Assembly (NCBI GenBank): GCA_934463165.1
Contig: CAKSJG010000024.1
Span: forward strand, 1 to 45,374
Source: an uncultured Clostridia bacterium
Lineage (GTDB): Bacteria > Bacillota > Clostridia > UMGS1810
Direction of reading: 5' to 3'
DNA: 45,374 nucleotides
Shown: positions 27,739-33,835 of the stretch, one piece after another
How the letters are laid out: each line of letters starts with the position of its first letter
How positions within the stretch are numbered: the first letter of the stretch is position 1
Notes under the pieces: generated by a model
Databases searched by the model: none
What the model saw: only the letters and a program-made list of their open reading frames with translations
What the model was told of the DNA's origin: nothing
Made by a program: the position numbers and the translations under genes

Positions 27739-29083
27739 CGCGCTTTTCCTCCTTTGCCGATTTTATTCTTATAACCATTGAATAAGCTATGTGTATCAGA
27801 TAAAGCATTGCAGACCATATAATACCTTTTTTTACACCTGCTGAAGCTGATGAAAACAAGCTCTGTCCGTTTTCGATATTTGATGCTGAAATTGTCTCAT
27901 ATGAAACATTTCTTGAGTATTCATCATTTACGCCGGAAACCTTTTTTAAAAACCCGTCAATCTTTTCGATTATTTTGCGGTATCTGTTCTCCGCTTCGTT
28001 TATTTTCCATTCCTCGCTGTATTCAAATTTGCCGAACTGATCAATGAGATAATCGTAATATTTAGCTTTGCTTTCCGCTTCATCACCCTCAAGCTTTGCG
28101 CTGCTTGCATTCTCCGTAAGGTAATCTATGCCGATTTTAGTTCTGTTCATATAAAAATCGTTTTTGGAATCGAGCGACGGAATAAACACAACTTTTGTTA
28201 TAAGCGGGTCATATATGGAAATTCCATCAAGCATTATGCCGTATTCGCCGCGGCTTCTTTGCGTCTGTTCATAGTTTTTCTGCGATACATAGCGCAGCTG
28301 CTTTAAAAGGGTGTCCTTGTCGGTTGTAATTCCGTTTTGGATGATAAACGCCCTGTACTGCTCCACATCAGTATTTATTATCCTTGAAGCCTCCGCGCTT
28401 AAATCTCCGAATCCTACTCCGCTTTCCGAAACAAATTTCACATCCTTGTCATATCTTTTTCCCAGATATCGGTTCATCCGCATTAAAATGTTATTTATTT
28501 CGTTTGCCCTGTTAAAATAGTCAAGCGATTCGGTCTTTTTCCAATCAACGTCAAACATATCGCTTGTCGTGATGTATTTTTTTTCGTAATATTCTATGTA
28601 GCTTTCGGCAACGGCGTTTAATATTTCATCTTTTGGCGGCATGGCAAACTGATTGAAAATTGCTTTCAGCGGCGCAATTTTCCCATCCGCCTTTATTGCG
28701 TCCGAAACAGTCGAAAATGAAATCGTATATCTCGACGGAAAATAAGAGTATGTGTCGTTTCCGTCAAAAACATTTTGCCGTATTGCACTGAAGCTTCCGT
28801 CGGTTGTTATTCCCGCGACGGATATATGCTTTCTCAGCGTCGTCGGGTCAAGCCTGCCATCAAGCTTTTTGCATGCATTTTCCAAAACGGTTTTGCTGAG
28901 AACTTCGTAAATGTCAAACGGTGACCCGTCCGGGTTGCAGCCCTTTGATATTTCGGAAAAAGAAAGCGAAACCGTTGTGTATACCGTGTTTGTTCCGGAC
29001 ATAAGAATAAAGCAGAGAACCCCCGCCGCAACGATAATTGCGGAGGCTGTCAGGTATTTGTGATTTTTTATAAACAAAAACAT
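27725..29083 (-). CDS. Wzz-like chain-length/export regulator (first of two)
   Basis: 452 residues, with membrane helices at about 10-30 (YLTASAIIVAAGVLCFILMS) and 423-440 (GIIWSAMLYLIHIAYSMV) around a large extracellular domain. Similar in size and layout to the next gene product, so the pair may be an ancient duplication or two subunits of one complex. The ATG follows AAAAGGAGG at 12-nt spacing. Upstream is a 389-bp repeat-bearing gap in which I found no good promoter. Transcription may therefore come from the polymerase gene. Confidence 0.75.
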   Translation of the reverse strand: MFLFIKNHKYLTASAIIVAAGVLCFILMSGTNTVYTTVSLSFSEISKGCNPDGSPFDIYEVLSKTVLENACKKLDGRLDPTTLRKHISVAGITTDGSFSAIRQNVFDGNDTYSYFPSRYTISFSTVSDAIKADGKIAPLKAIFNQFAMPPKDEILNAVAESYIEYYEKKYITTSDMFDVDWKKTESLDYFNRANEINNILMRMNRYLGKRYDKDVKFVSESGVGFGDLSAEASRIINTDVEQYRAFIIQNGITTDKDTLLKQLRYVSQKNYEQTQRSRGEYGIMLDGISIYDPLITKVVFIPSLDSKNDFYMNRTKIGIDYLTENASSAKLEGDEAESKAKYYDYLIDQFGKFEYSEEWKINEAENRYRKIIEKIDGFLKKVSGVNDEYSRNVSYETISASNIENGQSLFSSASAGVKKGIIWSAMLYLIHIAYSMVIRIKSAKEEKRDAAA

Positions 29084-29284
29084 ATGACGAAGAATCCTCC
29101 TTTTGTTATCTTAAATATCAGAATGTATGTGACGGATTAAAAGCATACCCTAACCTCCCGCCCGTCAGACAGATGTTCTTGCATGTTGTTGTGTAAGGAA
29201 TATGTCTGTTACATGTGCGTAGGGGCGGACTATAGTAATTAATGCGGAATTCGGAATGCGTAATTCGTAATTATTTTTCTTGCG

Positions 29285-29450
29285 TTTAATCGCAAGAAAG
29301 AGTGCCTCCACTGTGCAAGGGGAGGTGGGTTGCGAAGAGCAACCCGGAGGGGTTGTAAATGTTTAACTTAAGTAAAATTTATTTCTAAAACGCATAATAT
29401 GTTTTAACAATCCCTCATCCCTTTACACAAAGGAGCAGCTCTTCCTTGCG
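29285..29450 (+). repeat. Family A repeat, truncated copy A3
   Basis: Same ends and left stem as the other copies, but the right internal stem (CAGTCAGCTGCGCTGACAG) is deleted and the right end is eroded. The rest of the 29084-29472 gap holds a family C half (about 29218), a stretch rich in AATTCGGAAT (29243-29277) and a family H arm (29141-29155). Confidence 0.7.
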
Positions 29451-29472
29451 ACAAAATGAGGGTATTCGGATA

Positions 29473-30657
29473 TTAACGTGCATGTTTACTTTGACATTCA
29501 AATGAAAATGCCGAATATATTAATAAATTCCAATACGATTTTATACTCGGATTAATTGTCAGCGTCATGAAAAGAGCAAGCGTGCCGAGCATTGCCGCCG
29601 AGATGTATCCGCGTTTTTTGATGTTTCGCAGCACCGCCGCAAAAGACATCATCACAAACGCTGTAAGCCCGAATATACCTTGATTGTATATGACCTGTAT
29701 AAACTGATTGTGCGCCACAACATGCGAGAGCTTCCCGTCAATCATCATTTCGTGATAAACAAAAATTCCTCTTCCGTAAAACAGCTCCCATGCTGATTCC
29801 TTTATTTCTCCGAGCATTGATTTCCATATGTCCGCTCTTCCCGTGCCTCCGGATTCAATCAGTTTTTCTATGCTGAAACGTGATGATACGTCCTCCGGTA
29901 AAATCGGCAGCACGACCGTCCATATAACTATTGCCGCCGCGGCGATGACCATCATGCCGACAAGCCTTTGTTTGGTTCCTTTGGCGTTTATAAACACGAA
30001 AGATATAATCACGATTATCAAAGCAATCAACCCTCCGCGTGAGCCCGATGTCAGCACAATATACGAACCGAGCAAAATAAGAACGGGGCATATGAGAGTA
30101 TATATAAGGTTTTCTCCGATTTTTTTTAATGCAGTCGATATCGGAAGAAGAAAAAACCCCGCAAAATAATTCGGGTCACAGGTTGAGCCGAAAAGCGTCA
30201 TTGTATTTCTGTCTCCGTACCAATCCGCCCCGATAAAACCGAGAGCAATCATTATGCCGAGGAGCAGCAGCTGTGCAATTTCAAATGCTTTGATTTCGTT
30301 TGCGCTGTATTTCCTGACGGTTATAAAAAACATCAGGCCGAGCGTTTCAATATATCCTCTTACATATTGAACGGCAAGCGTGCTTTTATCTGCAAACAAT
30401 GTGATTACGACAGTTATCAGATACAAAAATGAGCATAAATGAACGCTGTTTAATTCAAGCTCCTTTCCGTAAAAAAACATGCTCGCCGCAAAATACCCGG
30501 CAATCGGCAGCGTAACCACCTTTAAAAAGGAACTGCCCGATGAATTGAGCGTTATCGTAAGCGGCAGTGCAAGGAAATACACGCAGGCAAGAATACAGGC
30601 AATTCCAATATCCGCATTTTTGAGCTTGTTAATCAAACCGAACCTGCCTCCGTTCAT
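29473..30657 (-). CDS. O-antigen polymerase/ligase-like membrane protein (Wzy/WaaL type)
   Basis: About 394 residues with roughly ten membrane helices (for example IGIACILACVYFLALPLTIT and GGLIALIIVIISFVFINAKG). The features RGYIETLGLMFF, FAGFFLLPI, LTSGSRGGLIAL and the long loop with GRADIWKSML then HVVAHNQFIQVIYNQGIFGL are those of the Wzy_C (O-antigen ligase/polymerase) domain, including the periplasmic Arg and His. It joins repeat units or attaches the chain. The start is uncertain: ATG 30657 has no ribosome site, TTG 30666 likewise, while TTG 30636 has GGAGG at 10 nt. It is the promoter-proximal gene of the cluster and starts just outside a recombinase-type inverted repeat (30678-30703). 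Confidence 0.85.
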   Translation of the reverse strand: MNGGRFGLINKLKNADIGIACILACVYFLALPLTITLNSSGSSFLKVVTLPIAGYFAASMFFYGKELELNSVHLCSFLYLITVVITLFADKSTLAVQYVRGYIETLGLMFFITVRKYSANEIKAFEIAQLLLLGIMIALGFIGADWYGDRNTMTLFGSTCDPNYFAGFFLLPISTALKKIGENLIYTLICPVLILLGSYIVLTSGSRGGLIALIIVIISFVFINAKGTKQRLVGMMVIAAAAIVIWTVVLPILPEDVSSRFSIEKLIESGGTGRADIWKSMLGEIKESAWELFYGRGIFVYHEMMIDGKLSHVVAHNQFIQVIYNQGIFGLTAFVMMSFAAVLRNIKKRGYISAAMLGTLALFMTLTINPSIKSYWNLLIYSAFSFECQSKHAR

Positions 30658-30677
30658 AACCGACAAATCGGTGCTTT

Positions 30678-30703
30678 ACCACATAATTGCGATTATGTGG
30701 TGT
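30678..30703. other. Left inverted repeat of a candidate invertible segment (IRL)
   Basis: 26 bp, matched exactly and in inverted orientation at 31497-31522. Read as a tyrosine recombinase site it is an 11-bp arm ending CACATAA, a 6-bp asymmetric spacer TTGCGA, and an 11-bp arm TTATGTGGTGT. The TTATGT start of the right arm equals the XerD half-site of known dif sequences. It ends about 20 bp from the polymerase ATG. Confidence 0.75.
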
Positions 30704-30740
30704 GCGCCGGTTAATTTGGAATTGGAATTTTTTTCGTTGC

Positions 30741-30835
30741 GGTTACAGGTATATGTATTTTATTTTAAGTCGCTCAAACACAGCGCTGTCGCGCTGAAAC
30801 TCGCTTAATTAAAAAAAATACATATACCTGTAACC
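30741..30835. repeat. Family H long hairpin, copy H1
   Basis: Perfect 21-bp arms (outer part GGTTACAGGTATATG) enclose a GC-rich core that also folds (CAGCGC..GCGCTG). The core (GCGAGTTTCAGCGC, TGTTTGAGC on the minus strand) is shared with 44161-44258 and 38165-38245. It stands between the segment's interior and the polymerase gene and could act as a terminator. Confidence 0.75.
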
Positions 30836-30838
30836 TTA

Positions 30839-30907
30839 GTAGGGGCGGATAGTATCCGCCCGCTTGTTAACATATGATTTTTTCGGGCAGATAATATCTG
30901 CCCCTAC
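30839..30907. repeat. Family C palindromic repeat pair, copy C3
   Basis: GTAGGGGCGGATAGTATCC at the left and the inverted partner ATAATATCTGCCCCTACG at the right. Confidence 0.65.
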
Positions 30908-30950
30908 GCGGTAATTAACAATGTACATTTTATTTTACAATTTAGATCGA

Positions 30951-31119
30951 ATTAAACGCAAGAAAGAGTGCCTCCACTGTGTAAGGGGAGGTGGATTGCG
31001 AAGCAAGCCGGAGGGGTTGTAAATATTTAACTTATGCAAAATTTATTTCTAAAACGCATAATATGTTTTGACAATCCCTCATCCCTTTACACAAGGGCGC
31101 CTTTTGCCTTGCGCTTAAC
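30951..31119 (+). repeat. Family A repeat, copy A4
   Basis: Ends ATTAAACGCAAGAAAG and TTGCGCTTAA with the same left stem as the other copies; like A3 it lacks the right internal stem. It lies wholly within the candidate invertible segment. Confidence 0.75.
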
Positions 31120-31330
31120 AGTATTATTTTGTATGTTTTACGCAGCGGAACGGTGTGGGCAATGCTGCCCACAGAGCTGCGCATGCACAACACATATACT
31201 TTATATAATTAAAGACAAGAAATTTATATGTTCGACTGCGCGTAGGGGCGGATAGCATCCGCCTGAAAAAAAGAGTGAAAATGATAATCATAAAAACTCT
31301 CGTGTTTTCACGCAAAATGATATGCCGAAA

Positions 31331-31375
31331 AGACCAATGTAACAGCAGTTTTAACATTGGTCTGATTTTAATTTG
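31331..31375. terminator. Hairpin terminator behind the invertible promoter
   Basis: Stem AGACCAATGT against ACATTGGTCT with a 13-nt loop. T-rich DNA follows on both strands (TTTTTTT ending near 31385 on the plus strand, TTTT on the minus). It lies about 60 bp upstream of the outward promoter and would insulate it from transcription coming through the segment. Confidence 0.65.
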
Positions 31376-31436
31376 TCTTTTTTTACTGCATAGTGACGAA
31401 ATGCAGGCAATAAGCAATTTAAAATTCGTATAATTA

Positions 31437-31465
31437 TTGACAAATCCGACATTTTTTGATAAAAT
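31437..31465 (+). promoter_or_regulatory. Sigma-A promoter inside the invertible segment
   Basis: TTGACA (31437-31442), exactly 17 nt, TAAAAT (31460-31465), start expected near 31472. Much of the spacer matches the two strong promoters at 10737 and 14785 (AAAT.C..CATTTT.TTG). It is 31 bp from the right inverted repeat. AAAGAGG lies just before that repeat. Confidence 0.8.
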
Positions 31466-31496
31466 AATAAAAAAATATGTAAACTTATTAAAGAGG

Positions 31497-31522
31497 ACAC
31501 CACATAATCGCAATTATGTGGT
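31497..31522. other. Right inverted repeat of a candidate invertible segment (IRR)
   Basis: Exact reverse complement of 30678-30703. Here the symmetry extends to 13-bp arms (GACACCACATAAT and ATTATGTGGTGTC, 31496-31525) around CGCA. No long T run follows, so a plain terminator is less likely. Confidence 0.75.
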
Positions 31523-31611
31523 GTCTTTACATTAATGAAAGCAGAAGTTTCTAAGTATTTTCACAGCTTCACATGTTGTTTGCCGGGGTTATATTGGTTT
31601 TTATGGTATAT

Positions 31612-32457
31612 TCAGCACAGCAGCAAGCCGAGCTTTTGCAGCTGCTTTCTGTGCTCCGTTCCGCTTTCCATTGTATAGATACGGGTAGTTTCGACAGATG
31701 AATGTCCGAGAATATCGGAGAGCCTTACGATGTCTTTTTGCAGGCTGTAAAAAGTCCGTGCAAAAAGGTGTCTGAAGTTATGCGGAAACACCTTGTCTTT
31801 GCTGACGCCGGCGCTTTCGCACAAATCTTTGAGCATTTTCCATATGTTACTTCTGTCAAGCGGCTTGCCGTTTTTTGAAACAAAAACCGGTCCGCTTCGG
31901 ATATTTTGCCGCTTCATATAAGCGCTTAACATTTTGCACAGCTTTTTCGGCAGAAATATCTCCCTTATCTTTCCCTTGCAGTTTATGACCGCCTGCCCTT
32001 TCCTCACGGCGTCGCAGGTCACGAATTTTATCTCCGATACCCTAAGCCCCGTGCCTGCCATTGTCTGCATTAAATAGTATAACCGTTCGTTTTTGTTATC
32101 ACTTGCCGCAACTAAAAGCCTTTCATATTCGGCTCTCGTAAGCTCTTTTGATTTGTCTGCAAATATGCGCCGCTGAATTTTCAGCGTTTTTACCGTCAGA
32201 TCGCGCCGATTCATAAATGCAAAAAACGTGTTTATCGAAGAAAGCATCGAGTTTACGCTCTTTGCGGCATGAGATTTGCACAGCGCCTTTTTGTATTCTA
32301 TTACGGCAGCCTTTTCAACCGCTCTGCCTTGTAACCATTTGCAAAAGAAGCGGACATCGCGCATGTATTTTTCTATCGTATTGCCGCTCTTTTCTTCTTC
32401 ATAAAGATAAATTTTGAAATTGTTTATAAGTTCATTTGTAATAATTTTTTCATTCAT
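31612..32457 (-). CDS. Tyrosine recombinase (Xer/integrase family)
   Basis: 281 residues from ATG 32457, which has AAAGGTG upstream; an in-frame ATG at 32508 lacks a good site. N-terminal SAM-like core-binding domain (about 1-95, with NTIEKYMRDVRFFCKWLQ) and catalytic domain (about 105-281). The catalytic set is complete: R139 (GTGLRVSEI), K161/K163 (NCKGKIREIFLP), H226 and R229 (HNFRHLFAR), H252 (LGHSS), Y261 (RIYT). These enzymes cut and join DNA at sites of two 11-13-bp arms around a 6-8-bp spacer, exactly the design of the inverted repeats at 30678 and 31497. The gene lies 90 bp outside the second one, pointing toward it. No phage or transposon genes accompany it. The inference is a dedicated DNA invertase. 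A TATAAT near 32500 on the minus strand could be its -10 box. Confidence 0.92.
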   Translation of the reverse strand: MNEKIITNELINNFKIYLYEEEKSGNTIEKYMRDVRFFCKWLQGRAVEKAAVIEYKKALCKSHAAKSVNSMLSSINTFFAFMNRRDLTVKTLKIQRRIFADKSKELTRAEYERLLVAASDNKNERLYYLMQTMAGTGLRVSEIKFVTCDAVRKGQAVINCKGKIREIFLPKKLCKMLSAYMKRQNIRSGPVFVSKNGKPLDRSNIWKMLKDLCESAGVSKDKVFPHNFRHLFARTFYSLQKDIVRLSDILGHSSVETTRIYTMESGTEHRKQLQKLGLLLC

Positions 32458-32583
32458 TTTATTCACACACCTTTCAAGTATATATTTCATCATATTATAA
32501 AAAAACATACCTGCCGATATACAAAAGTAAATGAGGAAACTTTCCGAAATTATTGTTATTTTGCTTATTTTAGCAAAAATGCA

Positions 32584-32612
32584 TTGACAAAACCTTAAAA
32601 CGGGGGTATAAT
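32584..32612 (+). promoter_or_regulatory. Strong promoter of the candidate antisense RNA
   Basis: TTGACA (32584-32589), 17 nt, TATAAT (32607-32612): a full consensus sigma-A promoter with no proper ORF behind it on the plus strand. Confidence 0.85.
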
Positions 32613-32618
32613 GATAAT

Positions 32619-32705
32619 ATAAAAAGGCAAGACCTCAAACGGTTATGCCACAAAGCAAACTATATTAGCAATAGCTGCCTGTGTCAGAGGCGGCTATTGT
32701 GCGTT
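32619..32705 (+). ncRNA. Candidate antitoxin RNA of a type I toxin-antitoxin locus
   Basis: Short transcript expected from the consensus promoter at 32584 to the stem-loop 32669-32699 (CAATAGCTGCC against GGCGGCTATTG, one mismatch). Its 3' end is antisense to the end of the small hydrophobic ORF on the minus strand, and the same stem-loop could end both RNAs. Its 5' part (32624-32649, GGCAAGACCTCAAA..CGGTTATGCC) is echoed in inverted orientation at 32841-32883, at the 5' end of the opposing transcript. Confidence 0.5.
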
Positions 32706-32768
32706 TACGGAAAATATTATCATTAAAATGATAATCGTAAAAATTGCAAAAAGCAATTTTTTTACCAT
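32694..32768 (-). CDS. Candidate small hydrophobic toxin peptide, 24 residues
   Basis: ATG 32768 to TAG 32694. A short basic start (MVKKLL) is followed by a membrane-spanning run of Ile/Phe/Leu and a polar end (SVNAQ), the form of many type I toxins and other small membrane peptides. Its own ribosome site is poor. A second frame from ATG 32790 (41 residues to 32665) has the strong AAAGGGGG site at ideal spacing but no recognisable product. One may be a translated leader for the other. The mRNA has its own promoter (32891-32920) and an 80-nt structured leader. Small size makes this tentative. Confidence 0.4.
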   Translation of the reverse strand: MVKKLLFAIFTIIILMIIFSVNAQ

Positions 32769-32890
32769 AAGTACAATGCTTACTTTTCATAAGCATACCC
32801 CCTTTCGCAGACTCGGCACAAGTGCCTGTATGTAAAGGTGGGCATAACCGCCGGTGTTAACACCGCTTTTGAAGTCTCGCCTTAAATCCT

Positions 32891-32920
32891 ATTATATATC
32901 ATAAACCGATATTATGTTAA
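32891..32920 (-). promoter_or_regulatory. Promoter of the candidate toxin mRNA
   Basis: On the minus strand: TTAACA (32920-32915), 18 nt, TATAAT (32896-32891). It overlaps the last codons of the AraC gene. Confidence 0.65.
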
Positions 32921-33696
32921 TCTTTTTTCATGTTTTCTCTGTATTCTGTTGCAGTCATTCCGGTCATCTTTTTAAAATAACGGCAAAAATAGCTTTCATC
33001 ACCGAATCCCGAAAGCTCAGAGATTTTCGGAACAGAGTAGTAATCGGATACAATAAGTTCCTTTGCTCTTGAAAGTTTGAGGTTATTTATGTACTTTATC
33101 GGAGTGGTATTTTTGCATTTCAAAAATATGTTTCTTAAATATGTTGTGCTTATACCGCATAAATTTGCAAGATGCTCTACGCTTATATTTTCCGATGTAT
33201 AATTTTTGTGGATATATTCTATTGCCGGCTCAATAATGCTCGCTGTACTTTTGGGGACATACTTTTTTTCGTATTCACCGAGCATGGAGCAGATTATTGA
33301 ATACAAACTTGCTTTGCACTGCATTTCATATCCCGATGACTTCAAACGATACGCTTTCTCTGCAGACTTAAACTTATCTGTTACAGAATCACCTATATTC
33401 AAAACAAAAGGTTCAAATGAAACAGTATCCGTAATTTTGAAATTTATGGCATAACAATCTCCCGGACTCTTTGCCTCCACTATATAATTGGAGTGTTCCG
33501 GCATGAGGATAATATCATTCTTTCCCGTATAAAGTATATTTTTTCCTTCAAAGGTATATTTCTTATCTCCTGATATATTCAATGCCAGTCCGTGTGATGA
33601 TCTGTTTGTGTGAATTGCAGCTCCCTCTCCCTTCGGAACATAACACGCAAAAATTATTTGACTTATATTAAAATTATATTCAAAAAAATTTTTCAT
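32917..33696 (-). CDS. AraC-family regulator of the glycyl radical enzyme genes
   Basis: 259 residues from ATG 33696, which has AGGGGG at 9 nt. The frame is open to 33765, but the gene's own promoter (33718-33746) lies inside that extension, so the longer start is ruled out. N-terminal cupin-like sensor (KYTFEGKNILYTGKNDIILM, then NYIVEAKSPGDCYAINF); C-terminal double helix-turn-helix (IEYIHKNYTSENISVEHLAN, second helix ISELSGFGDESYFCRYFKKM, then GMTATEYREN). It is divergent from the glycyl radical enzyme gene with back-to-back promoters, so it very likely controls that gene. The inducer would be the enzyme's substrate and is unknown. Confidence 0.92.
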   Translation of the reverse strand: MKNFFEYNFNISQIIFACYVPKGEGAAIHTNRSSHGLALNISGDKKYTFEGKNILYTGKNDIILMPEHSNYIVEAKSPGDCYAINFKITDTVSFEPFVLNIGDSVTDKFKSAEKAYRLKSSGYEMQCKASLYSIICSMLGEYEKKYVPKSTASIIEPAIEYIHKNYTSENISVEHLANLCGISTTYLRNIFLKCKNTTPIKYINNLKLSRAKELIVSDYYSVPKISELSGFGDESYFCRYFKKMTGMTATEYRENMKKD

Positions 33697-33717
33697 GAAC
33701 ATCAGCCCCCTGTAAGT

Positions 33718-33746
33718 ATTATAACATTTTGTGTTGAAACAGTCAA
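33718..33746 (-). promoter_or_regulatory. Sigma-A promoter of the AraC gene
   Basis: On the minus strand: TTGACT (33746-33741), 17 nt, TATAAT (33723-33718). Confidence 0.85.
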
Positions 33747-33764
33747 TACATTTTGAAATGTTCA

Positions 33765-33793
33765 TTGACGAAACAAGATATTAGTGTTATATT
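33765..33793 (+). promoter_or_regulatory. Promoter of the glycyl radical enzyme operon
   Basis: TTGACG (33765-33770), 17 nt, TATATT (33788-33793). Between this and the divergent promoter lie the small palindrome CATTTTGAAATG and two ACATTTTG boxes, which could bind the AraC protein. Confidence 0.8.
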
Positions 33794-33835
33794 TTATATT
33801 GAAAAATCAAATACAAATTGCAGGAGGAACCTACC

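Larger units (their letters stand above)
30704..31496. other. Candidate invertible promoter segment, 793 bp
   Basis: DNA between two inverted recombinase-type sites. From left to right it holds a long hairpin (30741-30835), a family C pair, a family A element, a degenerate family B end, a hairpin terminator (31331-31375) and an outward promoter (31437-31465). There is no gene. In the orientation given the promoter points right, away from the polysaccharide genes and antisense to the recombinase gene; inversion would place it about 70 bp upstream of the polymerase start. Confidence 0.7.

Noticed and set aside
31496..31525. Palindrome read as a simple terminator or operator
   Set aside because: No T run follows, the stem is AT-rich, and an exact inverted copy with the same 6-bp centre stands 793 bp away beside a recombinase gene. 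An operator pair remains a weaker alternative.
31612..32508. Phage or integrative-element integrase
   Set aside because: No phage, conjugation or tRNA attachment features are near. The pair of inverted sites next to a promoter fits inversion better, although an element relic cannot be fully excluded.
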